A stretch of DNA of 64,000 nt from Corallococcus coralloides DSM 2259 (GTDB taxonomy: Bacteria; Myxococcota; Myxococcia; Myxococcales; Myxococcaceae). The DNA lies in NCBI RefSeq assembly GCF_000255295.1, contig NC_017030.1, forward strand, positions 1,426,001-1,490,000. Reading direction: 5' to 3'. The translations under genes were made by a program, and so were the position numbers. A model generated the notes under the pieces. That model saw only the letters and a program-made list of their open reading frames with translations, was not told the DNA's origin and ran no database searches. Below, piece after piece: positions 18,844 through 28,407 of this stretch (the first letter of the stretch is position 1; each line of letters opens with the position of its first letter).

Positions 18844-20481
18844 GTGGGACGCGAGGTCTGGGTGTGGTGCTGGGCGCTCGTGGCGCTGGCGCTCGCGGGT
18901 TGCGACCCGGGGGCGGAGCTGACGCCCTGTGCCGTGGACTGCGAGGGCGCGGCCTGTGCGGCCTGCGTCACGTCCCTGCCCGAGGAGACCGTCCGGCCCG
19001 CGCTCGCGTGCGATCAGCTCCCCGCGCCGTCACGGTGCCTGGGGCCTCGCGTGCTGGAGCGCTGTGTGGACGGCGCCGTGCACCGGGAGGACTGCGCGGA
19101 GGACACGACCTGCGTCGAGTCACCCGAGGTCGCCTGTGTCTCGGGCTCGGCGTGTGTCGACGGCGTCTCGCGGTGCACGGAGTCCAAGGCCTTGCAGGTG
19201 TGCACGAGCGGCCGGTGGGTCGCGCGGGCCTGTGACGTGGCCTGCGAAGCCGCGCCCGGCCGTGGCTTCTGTGGCAGGTCCGGGCCCACGTTGAGCGGCA
19301 CGGTGCGCTACGCGCGCCGCTTCCCGGATGCGGAGTTCCGCGCGTGGACCCTGGACGTGGAGCCGGTGCCTGCGCGCGGGTTCCTCATCGTGTCGTTCCA
19401 GGGCACGAAGGTGCTCGACTCGCAGGTGACGGATGACGCCGGCCGCTTCACGCTGAAGGTGTCGTCGTCTCTGGGAGATGACGACCGCGTCGTCGTGTAC
19501 GCGGCCGGTCGGGGGCGGGACGGCGCGGTGGCCTATGCGGTGGCGGACCCCGGGCTGCCGGGCGCGCAGTCGGTGAAGACGGTGCCGGGAGACGCGGCCC
19601 GCATCTGGAGTTGGTCGCGCATGGCGCGCGAGCTGGCCGGACAACCTGCGTTCACCCTCGCCGAGTCCGAGGGCTCCGGCGCGGCGGCGGTGTTCGATGT
19701 GCTGGGCACGGCCTGGCGCCGGATGCGCGAGCGCTACGGCGGACGCGACGGCCTGCCCATCGTGGCGTGGCTGGGCTTCGGGACGACCTGGTCCTGCGGG
19801 GCGTGCTTCGCGCCGTGGCCGGTGACGGCGGTGGGCCGCGGCTGGGACGCGCAGGTGTGGTTGCCGGGGGACTCGGATGCGGCGTGGTGGTCGGACGCGA
19901 TGGTGATGCACGAGCTGGGGCACTGGGTGATGGCCAGCCGGGGCACCAGTCCGGAGGAGGGCGGGCCGCACTACGTGGGCGTGCCCACCTTCCCGGGGCA
20001 GGCGTGGAGCGAGGGCTGGGCCACCTGGTTCAGCGCGGATGCGCGCCGCAGTCCCCGCTACTTCGACCGTCAGGGCGGGACGCTGTTCTGGGTGGACCTG
20101 GCCGCGCGAGCCTCCTCGGTGAGCCCCTGGACGCGGCCCCACGCGGAAGACGGCCTGCTCCAGCCCATGGACGAGAACGAGGTCGCCGCCATCCTCTACC
20201 GCACGGCCACCGGCACACCGTCGAGCCAGCCCCTCTACGACGCGCTCGCCGCGCCCGTGATGAACCGGCCGCCCTGGGCGCGCGGCTACACGCGGCACAC
20301 CTGGACGCGGGATGAGAAGGGCGCGCTCACGGACGTGGTGGACACGGGCAGGTCCTCACCGTGTCTCGCGGACTTCCTGGACGCGCTGATGTGCCAGGGC
20401 TTCCCGAGCACCCGGGTGGACGCGGCCACGGAGCCCGCCACCGCCTTCCCGTACCCCAGCCACGAACCCCTGTGCCCATGA
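18844..20481 (+). CDS. Secreted lipoprotein with HELGH metalloprotease motif
   Basis: 545 residues from GTG 18844, with lipobox ALAGC at about residue 20. A Cys-rich region (about 25-145, roughly 20 Cys) resembles extracellular disulfide-knotted repeats. Next come a carboxypeptidase-regulatory-like beta domain (about 150-235) and a catalytic-looking region with MVMHELGHWVMAS (HExxH at about 356-360). SEGWATWFS about 30 residues on could supply the third zinc ligand, giving a gluzincin-like layout. No named peptidase family is recognised. Likely displayed on the cell surface; it could serve predation or matrix processing. Confidence 0.65.
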   Translation: MGREVWVWCWALVALALAGCDPGAELTPCAVDCEGAACAACVTSLPEETVRPALACDQLPAPSRCLGPRVLERCVDGAVHREDCAEDTTCVESPEVACVSGSACVDGVSRCTESKALQVCTSGRWVARACDVACEAAPGRGFCGRSGPTLSGTVRYARRFPDAEFRAWTLDVEPVPARGFLIVSFQGTKVLDSQVTDDAGRFTLKVSSSLGDDDRVVVYAAGRGRDGAVAYAVADPGLPGAQSVKTVPGDAARIWSWSRMARELAGQPAFTLAESEGSGAAAVFDVLGTAWRRMRERYGGRDGLPIVAWLGFGTTWSCGACFAPWPVTAVGRGWDAQVWLPGDSDAAWWSDAMVMHELGHWVMASRGTSPEEGGPHYVGVPTFPGQAWSEGWATWFSADARRSPRYFDRQGGTLFWVDLAARASSVSPWTRPHAEDGLLQPMDENEVAAILYRTATGTPSSQPLYDALAAPVMNRPPWARGYTRHTWTRDEKGALTDVVDTGRSSPCLADFLDALMCQGFPSTRVDAATEPATAFPYPSHEPLCP

Positions 20482-20530
20482 CGCCCTCCCTGAATCGGAG
20501 CCCCGTGCTCACGCGTGAGTTCTCGTGCCC

Positions 20531-21349
20531 ATGAAGCTGCCCCGTGGGATGCAGCGAAGCTGGCGGCCCCTCTTGCGTCCCTTGATGCGCAAACGCGTGG
20601 CAGGGGCCGTGCTGGCATTGGCGCTCGTTGGAGCGCTTTCGGCCGGTATGGCGTCCGGCGTGGACCGGGTGCGGCGCAAGAAGCCGCCCAGACCTTCCGA
20701 GCCACCTCCTCAGGCGCAGGCGAAGCCCGTCCACGCCTCCTCGCCTACGCTCCTCGCATCCGCGCGGTCGGTGGCGCTGCCCGCGTATGGAATGGATACG
20801 TGGGACGTGAAGTCGCGCGAGCGTCAGGGCTCGCGGCCTGTTGTTCCGGCGAAGACGCGCGCCACGGAGATGCCGACCGCGGTGTTCACACGAGGCCAGG
20901 AGGACGGCGCCACGGCGACGGACAGCCCCGCATCACGGCCCACGGTGCTCCCCGCCACGGCGCGCATCCCCGCGCCGCTGCACGTCTCCTGGCGGGTGGT
21001 GGATGCCAGCGCGGACACGGTGCGGCTCGTCGCGCGGCTGGACCGGAGCCCGGGTTTCACCGCGCCCGTGGAGGTCTCCCTGCGCGTGCCGCCGCGAACG
21101 GTCCTCCGGGAAGGCCCCACGTCGCCCATCGTCCTGGACGGGGACACGCGGGAAGTGCCCTGGACCCTGGGCCTGACCGAGGGCTCCCGACCCGATGACG
21201 ACCTCGTGCTGCTGGCGAGCGCCGGAGGTGAGTCCTTCGGCGTCCACGCGGAGGCGCGCTACCGCTTCGGCCGGACACTCACGGAGTCACCGCGTCCCAC
21301 GCCCACGGGGCCTCCGCTGCCCGAGGCCCTCATGCGTTCGCGCGAGTAA
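20531..21349 (+). CDS. Hypothetical protein with N-terminal membrane anchor
   Basis: 272 residues from ATG 20531 (GTG 20525 is an alternative). A basic start precedes one hydrophobic helix (about 22-42, AVLALALVGALSAGM). A long Pro/Ala/Arg-rich disordered stretch follows (about 50-150), then a compact beta-rich domain (about 150-245) with HVSWRVVDASADTVRLVARL and VEVSLRVPPRTVL. The layout is that of an anchored periplasmic protein. It lies 49 bases after the HELGH lipoprotein gene on the same strand, so it may be its operon partner. No family recognised. Confidence 0.65.
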   Translation: MKLPRGMQRSWRPLLRPLMRKRVAGAVLALALVGALSAGMASGVDRVRRKKPPRPSEPPPQAQAKPVHASSPTLLASARSVALPAYGMDTWDVKSRERQGSRPVVPAKTRATEMPTAVFTRGQEDGATATDSPASRPTVLPATARIPAPLHVSWRVVDASADTVRLVARLDRSPGFTAPVEVSLRVPPRTVLREGPTSPIVLDGDTREVPWTLGLTEGSRPDDDLVLLASAGGESFGVHAEARYRFGRTLTESPRPTPTGPPLPEALMRSRE

Positions 21350-21357
21350 CTCCGGGC

Positions 21358-22080
21358 TCAATCCAGGTTGAAGTACACGTCGTCGATGGCGCCGTGGAAC
21401 TGGTCGTTGTTGTTCCCGGCGCTCTTGGCCCCGATGGCGACCGGCTGGCCCGTGGGGTTGATGTCGTAGGTGCTGGGGAGCAGCGCGCTGCCCCGGGCCA
21501 CGTTGTCGATGAGGATGGTCAGCGTGGTGCTGGTGCGCTGACACGTCACCTTGTGCCAGCTGCCGTCCGCGATGCCCACGGACGCCTTGACGATGACGGC
21601 GTCCGCGCCGCCGGTGGTGCGCACCACGCAGCTCGGCTTGCCCGTCACCGCGTCATCCAGCTGAAGCTTCCACTGCGCGGTGTTGTAGAGCCCCTTCTGC
21701 ACCAGGTTGGACCCGTGGTCCGCGCTCAGCTCCGCGAGCGTCACGCGAACGCGCGCGCCGAAGGAGAACAGCGCCGTGCCCGGGTTGAGCGACGCCGAGT
21801 CCGCCGCGCTGATGAACGCCTTCGCGCATGTCGTCCCGACACAGACGGCCGGGAAGCGCACGCCCTGGCCCTCGTAGCCCGCCGTCTCCACCGTGACGGC
21901 GCCGCCGTTGCTGGCCTGCGCGGTGCCCGTGTGGCCCTTGCCGCTGTCGTCCACCACGGTGGTCACCGGGTCGGACACCGACTCAAACCGGTAACGCAGC
22001 TTCTGGCTCACCGCGCCGGCCGTCACCGGCCCCAGCAGCAACACCGCGGCCAGCCCCACGCGCATCGGATGGTTTCGCAT
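21358..22080 (-). CDS. LamG/concanavalin-like exported protein
   Basis: 240 residues from ATG 22080, eight bases after a G-rich ribosome site; ATG 22089 would sit directly against that site. A signal peptide (to about TAGA) precedes a jelly-roll LamG/laminin-like domain: LRYRFESVSDPVTTVVDDS, FSFGARVRVTL, GSWHKVTCQRTSTTLTILID and FHGAIDDVYFNLD. Such domains bind sugars or proteins outside the cell. It follows the TPR gene by 21 bases on the same strand, so it is probably the last gene of the Glt/Nfs-like operon. Confidence 0.8.
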   Translation of the reverse strand: MRNHPMRVGLAAVLLLGPVTAGAVSQKLRYRFESVSDPVTTVVDDSGKGHTGTAQASNGGAVTVETAGYEGQGVRFPAVCVGTTCAKAFISAADSASLNPGTALFSFGARVRVTLAELSADHGSNLVQKGLYNTAQWKLQLDDAVTGKPSCVVRTTGGADAVIVKASVGIADGSWHKVTCQRTSTTLTILIDNVARGSALLPSTYDINPTGQPVAIGAKSAGNNNDQFHGAIDDVYFNLD

Positions 22081-22101
22081 GATGGTCATCCCCCACGACG
22101 A

Positions 22102-24006
22102 CTACGGCACGTCCACGGCCAACTTCTGCAGCGCGCTCTTCGCGTCCGCATGGTCCGGCTGCAGCTGCACCGCGGCCTCGTACTCCTTCTTCGCCTCGGC
22201 CTTGCGGTTGGTGGCCTCCAGCAATTGCGCCAGCGCGAAGTGCGGCTCGCCCGCGCCCGCGTCCACCTGCGCTGAACCCCGGAACGCCTTCTCCGCCTCC
22301 GGCAACTTGCCCTGCCGGTACAGCGTGTGCCCCAGGTACAGGAGGCCCAGCGAGTTGCGCGGCTCCACCGCCAGCACGTCGCTCAGCACCTGGAGCGCCT
22401 TGGCCTCGTCACCGCCGCGCAGGTACAGGAAGCCCAGCTCCGCGCGGGCCTCCAGCTGCGCGGGGTCCTTCGCCACCACCGCCTCCAGCTCCGGCACCGC
22501 CAGGTCCGGCCGCCCGCGCCGCGAGTGCAGGATGCCCAGCCGCGCCAACGCCGCCGTCTCCGCCTCCTCGCCCGCGGCGGGCGTGAGCAGCTTCTCCGCC
22601 GCCACGTAGTCGCCCATGGAGAGCAGCAGGTCCGCCAGGCCCAGCTTCGCCGCGCGGTGCTTCGGATCCTCCTGGAGCACGGCCTCGTAGAGGGGCCGCG
22701 CCTGGGCGCCCACGTGCTTCTTCGCGTACGCCTCGGCCAGCATCAGCCGGTTGTCCACCGTGGGCTGGAGCTTCACGCAGGCCGAGTACTGCGCGATGGC
22801 GCCGTCCAGGTCGCCCTTGGCCTTGAGCGCGTCGCCGTAGCCCGCGCGCACGCCGGGCTCATCCGGGAAGGTCTCCACCGCCGTCTTCAGCGTGGCCACC
22901 GCGTCGTCCACCTTGCCCAGCTCCAGATATGCGCGCGCCAGGCCCTGGTAGGCCTCCGTCGTCTTCTTGCCGTCGTCGGCGCTCTTCTCGATGGCCTTCT
23001 GGAACGCGGACACCGCCTGCGTCTTCTTGCCCTGCGCCAGGTACAGCTGGCCCAGCTGCGTGTACGGGCCGCTCGCGCGGCGGGGCTCCAGCAGCAGCGC
23101 CTTCTCGAAGGCCTTCGTCGCCCGGGCGTTCTCCCCCAACTGGAAGCACGCGAGCCCCAGGTTGAAGTGCGCCTCCGCGTACTTCGGATCCAACGTGATG
23201 GCCTTCTGGAATGCCTCCGCCGCCTTGCGCGCGTTGCCCTGGCCGTCCAGCACCACGCCCAGGTTGTTCTGCGCGCGAGCGTGCTTCGGGTCCGCCTTGA
23301 GCGCCGCCTGGTACTCCGCGAACGCGCCCGTGACGTCGTTCTCCCGCATCAGCACGACGCCCAGGTTGTAGTGCGCCTCCGCGTCACTGTCCTTCTGGCG
23401 GATGGCCTCGCGCAGCGTCTCCTTCGCCTCCGCGGCCAGCCCCTTCTCCGCCAGCGCCTTGCCCAGGTTCACCCGAGCCACCTGGAGCGCGCCGTCCAGC
23501 TTCAGCGCCTCGCGGTACGCCTCGATGGCGTCATCCGTGCGGTTCGCGCGCTGGAGCACCTCACCCAGGTTGAAGCGCAGCTCCGCGTCCTTGGGCGACA
23601 GCTCCGTGGCCACGGAGTACTGCGTGATGGCCACGTCCATGTCGTCCTGGATGCGCGCCAGCAGGCCGCGCTCCGAGCGCAGCGTGGCCTCCTCCGGGAA
23701 GGCCGCGAGCGCGGCGTCCAGTACCGCCTTGGCCTTGGGCACGTCACCGGACAGCCGCAGCGCCCGAGCGAGCGCGACCTTCGCGGGCACACCGTCCGGC
23801 GTGAGCCCGACGAGCTTCGTCAGCGGAGCCACCGCGCGGCGCGCCTGGTTCTGCGACAGGAAGGCCGTGCCCAGCTTGTAGAGCGCGTCCGGGTCGTCCG
23901 GGAGCTTGTCCGCGCGCGCAGCAGCGGGCTTCTCCGGCGGAGGTGCCTCCGGAGCAGGAGCCTGGGCCGTCAACAACTGGAGGAGAAGGACTCCGGCTTT
24001 CGTCAT
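22102..24006 (-). CDS. Exported TPR-repeat protein
   Basis: 634 residues from ATG 24006, overlapping the previous stop (TGATG). The N-terminus MTKAGVLLLQLLTAQAPAPE is a short signal-like helix followed by a Pro/Ala linker. About sixteen tetratricopeptide repeats fill residues 45-630, with consensus pieces such as AEAHYNLGVVLMRENDVTGA and AEAHFNLGLACFQLGENARA. It is a protein-protein scaffold, likely periplasmic. Eighth gene in the operon that starts at 33690. The repeats carry no enzymatic motif. Confidence 0.88.
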   Translation of the reverse strand: MTKAGVLLLQLLTAQAPAPEAPPPEKPAAARADKLPDDPDALYKLGTAFLSQNQARRAVAPLTKLVGLTPDGVPAKVALARALRLSGDVPKAKAVLDAALAAFPEEATLRSERGLLARIQDDMDVAITQYSVATELSPKDAELRFNLGEVLQRANRTDDAIEAYREALKLDGALQVARVNLGKALAEKGLAAEAKETLREAIRQKDSDAEAHYNLGVVLMRENDVTGAFAEYQAALKADPKHARAQNNLGVVLDGQGNARKAAEAFQKAITLDPKYAEAHFNLGLACFQLGENARATKAFEKALLLEPRRASGPYTQLGQLYLAQGKKTQAVSAFQKAIEKSADDGKKTTEAYQGLARAYLELGKVDDAVATLKTAVETFPDEPGVRAGYGDALKAKGDLDGAIAQYSACVKLQPTVDNRLMLAEAYAKKHVGAQARPLYEAVLQEDPKHRAAKLGLADLLLSMGDYVAAEKLLTPAAGEEAETAALARLGILHSRRGRPDLAVPELEAVVAKDPAQLEARAELGFLYLRGGDEAKALQVLSDVLAVEPRNSLGLLYLGHTLYRQGKLPEAEKAFRGSAQVDAGAGEPHFALAQLLEATNRKAEAKKEYEAAVQLQPDHADAKSALQKLAVDVP

Positions 24007-24644
24007 CACAGGTTCTCCACGTACGGGCTGGCGCGCGCGTCGAAGGTCTTCTTGGCGAGGGCGGCCTTCTTCGCCTCCCACGCCTCCTTCGCCGCCTGCG
24101 CTTCCTTCGTGTCCCCCCCGAGGTTCGCGCGCTCTTCCTTCACGGCGGCCTCGCACTCGGACACCTGCTCCTCGAAATCCTTCGGCTCCAGGCGCTCACT
24201 GCCCTGGACCTTCGCCTTGCGCGCCGCCGTCAGCCGCGCCAGCTCGAAGCGGGCGAAGGCGCAGCGCAGGGACAGCTGCTCCACCTCGCGCAACCCCACG
24301 TTGAGGCGCTGGTGCGCGCGCAGGTATTCCACGCGGGCCTCGGACTCCGCGATGGCCAGCTGCGCCACCTCGCGGGAGGACGCGTCCTGCGCGCGGTCCT
24401 CCTCGTCCTCGGCGGCCTCCTGGCGGGACTTGGCCCGGCGGATGTTGTCTCGCGCGCGGTTGATCTCGTTGTCCGCCTCGTCCACGCGGTCGATGGCCAG
24501 CGCCAGGTCGTTCTCCGCCTCCAGCAGCTCGATGCGCGTCTCGTACGGCAGCTTCTTCACCAGCGCGTCCGGCACGCGCATGCCGTAGCTCGGGCCGCAG
24601 GCGGCGGTCAGGAGGGACAGGCTGAGGAGCAGGTGGCGCTTCAT
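24006..24644 (-). CDS. Coiled-coil lipoprotein
   Basis: 212 residues with lipobox LTAAC (Cys about 16). Almost all of the mature protein is heptad-patterned and charged (ELLEAENDLALAIDRVDEAD, RARDNIRRAKSRQEAAEDEE), so a long alpha-helical coiled coil is predicted, as in periplasm-spanning lipoproteins. It overlaps both neighbours by one to four bases. No family recognised. Within the operon it could brace the outer-membrane part of the complex against the TPR proteins. Confidence 0.8.
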   Translation of the reverse strand: MKRHLLLSLSLLTAACGPSYGMRVPDALVKKLPYETRIELLEAENDLALAIDRVDEADNEINRARDNIRRAKSRQEAAEDEEDRAQDASSREVAQLAIAESEARVEYLRAHQRLNVGLREVEQLSLRCAFARFELARLTAARKAKVQGSERLEPKDFEEQVSECEAAVKEERANLGGDTKEAQAAKEAWEAKKAALAKKTFDARASPYVENL

Positions 24645-25144
24645 GGAGCAATGGCCTCGAAACGGCTGAAGATGGTCCGGCCGGAGTAGACGTCGGTGCC
24701 GTTGGTGAACGTGACGTTGAACTCGCCCGACACCCGGTCCCCGGGGTTTTTCGGAAGGGACTTCACGAAGAGGTTGCCGCGCACGAGCGGCGGGAACGGA
24801 CGCACCGGCTCATCCAGCACGCTGCGGTCCACGCTGCCCCGCTGCGAGCCGTCCTCCAGCGCCTCCGCCATGTCGATGTCCAGCGAGCCCGCGTACTCGT
24901 TGTCCGGCAGCATGTCCGCCACCCGCGCGCTCACCTTCAACACCACGTCCTGCCCGCTGCCCTGCGTGTTGACGAAGCTCACCGCCAGCGTCCCTTCCGC
25001 CAGGGCCGCCTCCGTGCGCTGGTAGCGCAGGTCGATGAGCTCCGTCACGCTGCCCTCCAGCTTGCCGCCCTCCTCACCACACGCGGTGGCGACGAGCGCG
25101 AACAGCACCGGGGCGATGCGGCGGAAGGGCGCGCTCACTTGCAT
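24641..25144 (-). CDS. Small lipoprotein, paralogue of the gene at 53121
   Basis: 167 residues from ATG 25144 (ATG 25153 possible). Lipobox VATAC. After the cysteine the pattern KLEGSVTELIDLRYQRTEA then LAVSFVNTQGSGQDVVLKV closely tracks ELSGSVSELFPVTDVSRVE and LQVSYFRNNGLDVDLVARL in the lipoprotein at 53121-53672. Length is also similar. The two therefore define a small paralogous family with a GSVxEL motif right after the lipid anchor. No known domain. The start overlaps the end of the 1090-residue TPR gene by ten bases. Confidence 0.8.
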   Translation of the reverse strand: MQVSAPFRRIAPVLFALVATACGEEGGKLEGSVTELIDLRYQRTEAALAEGTLAVSFVNTQGSGQDVVLKVSARVADMLPDNEYAGSLDIDMAEALEDGSQRGSVDRSVLDEPVRPFPPLVRGNLFVKSLPKNPGDRVSGEFNVTFTNGTDVYSGRTIFSRFEAIAP

Positions 25145-28100
25145 GCCTTCCATCCCGCGTCCACGTCCGGACCGTTGAGCGCGCCCATGTCCTTGAGCAC
25201 GGCCAGCTCGCGGCGCGCGCCGTCCGTGTCGCCGAAGCGGCAGCGCAGCGCGGCCAGGTTGAGGCGGGCCTTGTCGTAGGTGGGGTCCGCCTCCAGCGCC
25301 TTGGCGTACGCCGCGCGGGCGCCCATGGCATCCCCCAGGTTGAGCATGGCCCAGCCCAGCGCCGCGTGCGCGGACGCGCGCGTGTCCTGCAGCTCCGTCA
25401 CGCGCCCGAAGGTCAGCTGCGCCATGCCGTACTGGTGCGCGTCCAGGTAGCCCATGCCCAGGGCCTCCAGCGCCTCCGCGGTGAGCACCCGCTCCGCCTT
25501 CTTGCGCAGGTCCTCCAGCGCCGCGGGCTGCGTGGGCGCGGCGGGCGGCGGCACCGGCAGCGCGGCCACGTCCGTGCGGTTGCGGCAACCCACCACCGCC
25601 GCGTTGAAGACCTCCAGCGACTCTGCGCGGGACAGGCAGGCCTTGAAGGCCTCGTCGGAGCGGGCCTTGAGCGGCGTCACCTGCTGCTTCACCGCGTCCT
25701 GGAACTGCTTCGTCTCCGCGGCGGACAGCCCGGCGGGCACCGGCGTCTGGTCCACCACGTCCGCGATGTGGCCGTACGCCAGGGCAATCTTCCACAGCGA
25801 CGCCACCGCCCACTCCGGATACCCGAGCGACGCGGCCTGCGTGTACACGCCCTCCATGGCCTGGAGCGCGGCGACCTTCTCCTCCACCTTGTCCGCCGGC
25901 AGGTCCTTGTAGCCGCGGTACAGAATCTCACCCAGGTACCAGAGCCCCTTGGCCGCTTCCTCCGTCTGGCCGTTGGGGCCCTGCACCGCGGCGGTGAGGG
26001 TGGAGATGAGCGCGTCCGGCGGAGCGGTAGGCGCGGTGGTGGCCTGCACCTCCGCGAGCACCGCCGCGGCGGCCACGTTGTTCTTGTCCAGCTTGAGCGC
26101 CGTCTCCGCCGCCGTCTTCGCGCGCGCGTAGTCCTTCTGCTTCAGGCGCGTCTCGGCGAGCAGCGCCAGCACCTCGCCCTTGCGAGCGCCCGCGGCCTCC
26201 GACGCCGTCTCCAGGTTGCGGGACGCTTCCTTGTACTCACCCAGCGCGATGCGCAGGCGGGCGCCGGCCATCCAGCCGTCCACCGACGCCAGGTCGCCCG
26301 TCAGCTTCTGGCCCACCTGTTCGAACCAGCCGGCCGCCTCGTTGAAGGCCGCCGCTTCCGCCGCGTGCCGGCCCAGCGTCAGGAGCACGTCCGACAGGTA
26401 CTGGCTCTTCGGATAGGACTGCACCAGCTTCGCGCCCAGCTCGCGCTCGCGAGGCAGGTCGCGCTTCTCACGCGCGGCGGTGAACGCGCCGTAGAGCGCC
26501 TTCTCGCCGATGTCGCTGTTCTTGTTCTCGTCCGCGACCTTCATCAGGCCTTCGATGACGTCGCCCGTCTCCTGCGCGCTCTGCAGGGCCAGCTCGTCCA
26601 GGGCCTCGGCCTTGCTCTGCGTGAGGATCTTCTGCACCTCCCCGCGGAAGTTGGACGGCAGCGAGGACGCGAGGAACTTGCGGCCCGTCTCGTCCAGCTT
26701 CTTGAAGTCGTTCACCTGCCGCAGGCTGTCCAGGGCCAGGTTGCCCGCCACCGGCGCGTCCTTGTACTGCGGGTGCGCCAGCGCGAACGCGGTGAACAGC
26801 TCCGCCGCCTTCGGGTACTCGCCGTCCTCGTAGTAGGCGCGCGCGATGTTGAACTTCACGTCCAGCACATGCGGGCTCTGCGGGTAGCGCGACACGTAGT
26901 TCGCGCCCAAGAGCTTCAGCGCCTGCCGCGCGTCGGCCACCTCGAAGGCGTTGCGCTTCTGCGCCTCCTCCGGCTTGAGCGTGGAGAAGTGGGCCAGGAG
27001 CGCGCCGTACATGGCGGTGTCCACGGCCTTGTCGTCCTTGGCCTTGTCCTCGTAGCGGGCCAGCTCCTCGAACTGGCGCGCGGCCTCCGGGAACTCCTTG
27101 GCGGCGAAGAGCGCGTCCGCGCGGTTCTTCATGATGGGCCGCACGTACTGGTCCGGCCGGAACAGCCCCAGGTACTCGTGGTAGGCGGCCGCGGCCTTCA
27201 CGTACAGGTCGCGCGAGTCCGCCTTCTGCGCGGCCAGGTGCACCTGCGTGGACAGGTCGCGCGCCATCTCCTCCGTCTCCGCGAGCTGCTTCTTGCGGTC
27301 GGACTCCGTCATCTCCGGGTCCGTCTTGCTCTGCACCGCGGCGCGCACGAGGAATCGGATGTCCTCCGGCTCCGGCATCACCTTGCCCTTGGCGGCCTTG
27401 AGCGAGTCGTACAGCTTCTGGCCGCGCTCCAGGTCCATCTCCGGGTCGGGCTGCACTTCCATCAGCTTGCGCAGCGTGGGGATGGCCCACTCGTACTGCT
27501 GCTTGATGAAGTAGCGGTTGCCCAGCTTGTCCAGCGCGAGCGCGTACGTGGCGCGGCTGTCGCTGAGCTTCTCGAAGTAGTTGAGCGCGCCCTTGGGGGG
27601 CTTGGCCTCCGTGTAGCTGTAGACCAGGTCCAGCAGCGCCTCGCGCTTGACGTTGAGCGCCTTCTTCACGTCCACGCCGGGCAGGGGCGCGCTGGCGGCC
27701 GCCGCTTCGAAGAACGTGACGGCCTCCGCGTGCTTGGCCTGGTTCACGCGGATCCAGCCCATCTTGTAGCGGGCCAGGTCGTGCACCGGCGACGGCGGCA
27801 GCTCCAGGATGGCCTGGTAGTGCTTCTCCGCCTCGACCAGGTCCGCCTTGTCGAAGAAGTGGTCACCGAGAATCTGCTCGGCTTCCAGGCGCAGCGGGCT
27901 GTTGGGGAACTTGCGCGTCAGGTCCCCCAGCGTCTTGAGCATCTCGTCGAACTGGCCCAGCTCGCGCTGCTCGTGCGCCAGGTAGAACGTCACCTGGTCC
28001 CCGTCCTTGAAGTCCGGGTACTCGCGCAGCAGGCGGTAGTACATCTGCACCGCCTTCTGCTTCATCAGGCGCGTCTCCGGGGAGACGATGGCGCCCGTGG

Positions 28101-28407
28101 CGCCCTCCGGCCGGGTCTCCGCCTGGAGGTAGTACACGTAGCGGCTCTTCTCGACGTAGAGCTCCGCCAGCCGGAACTGCAGGTCCGGCAGGTACGGCGC
28201 GTTGCGGCTCTTGGAGATGAGCTTCTCCGTCTCGCCGATGGCGCGGTCCACCTTGAAGATGTCGCGCTTCAGCTTGGCGACGAGCTCCTCGCGCTCCTTC
28301 GCCTTGGACACGATGGGGTTGGTGTTGGGCCCGATACGGCCGCCAGGGCCAGGGGCCGCGGCCGCGAGCAGCGCGGCGGTGATGAGGCCGGTGAACGGGC
28401 CGGTCAT
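25135..28407 (-). CDS. Large periplasmic TPR protein (Glt/Nfs-like scaffold)
   Basis: 1090 residues from ATG 28407, overlapping the previous stop (ATGA). A signal peptide (MTGPFTGLITAALLAAAAPG) is followed by about 25 degenerate TPR/Sel1-like repeats through to the end. Clear units include FRLAELYVEKSRYVYYLQAE and ALEALGMGYLDAHQYGMAQL. The N-terminal half is spaced like the outer-membrane-assembly TPR proteins (YbgF/BamD style). Size and place resemble the large TPR proteins of the gliding machine (AgmU/GltD, about 1200 residues). The match is one of architecture and synteny, not sequence checked by alignment. Confidence 0.85.
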   Translation of the reverse strand: MTGPFTGLITAALLAAAAPGPGGRIGPNTNPIVSKAKEREELVAKLKRDIFKVDRAIGETEKLISKSRNAPYLPDLQFRLAELYVEKSRYVYYLQAETRPEGATGAIVSPETRLMKQKAVQMYYRLLREYPDFKDGDQVTFYLAHEQRELGQFDEMLKTLGDLTRKFPNSPLRLEAEQILGDHFFDKADLVEAEKHYQAILELPPSPVHDLARYKMGWIRVNQAKHAEAVTFFEAAAASAPLPGVDVKKALNVKREALLDLVYSYTEAKPPKGALNYFEKLSDSRATYALALDKLGNRYFIKQQYEWAIPTLRKLMEVQPDPEMDLERGQKLYDSLKAAKGKVMPEPEDIRFLVRAAVQSKTDPEMTESDRKKQLAETEEMARDLSTQVHLAAQKADSRDLYVKAAAAYHEYLGLFRPDQYVRPIMKNRADALFAAKEFPEAARQFEELARYEDKAKDDKAVDTAMYGALLAHFSTLKPEEAQKRNAFEVADARQALKLLGANYVSRYPQSPHVLDVKFNIARAYYEDGEYPKAAELFTAFALAHPQYKDAPVAGNLALDSLRQVNDFKKLDETGRKFLASSLPSNFRGEVQKILTQSKAEALDELALQSAQETGDVIEGLMKVADENKNSDIGEKALYGAFTAAREKRDLPRERELGAKLVQSYPKSQYLSDVLLTLGRHAAEAAAFNEAAGWFEQVGQKLTGDLASVDGWMAGARLRIALGEYKEASRNLETASEAAGARKGEVLALLAETRLKQKDYARAKTAAETALKLDKNNVAAAAVLAEVQATTAPTAPPDALISTLTAAVQGPNGQTEEAAKGLWYLGEILYRGYKDLPADKVEEKVAALQAMEGVYTQAASLGYPEWAVASLWKIALAYGHIADVVDQTPVPAGLSAAETKQFQDAVKQQVTPLKARSDEAFKACLSRAESLEVFNAAVVGCRNRTDVAALPVPPPAAPTQPAALEDLRKKAERVLTAEALEALGMGYLDAHQYGMAQLTFGRVTELQDTRASAHAALGWAMLNLGDAMGARAAYAKALEADPTYDKARLNLAALRCRFGDTDGARRELAVLKDMGALNGPDVDAGWKACK

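Noticed and set aside
22327-24588. A 753-residue plus-strand frame across the TPR and coiled-coil genes
   Set aside because: It crosses two well-supported genes on the other strand and has shadow-like composition.
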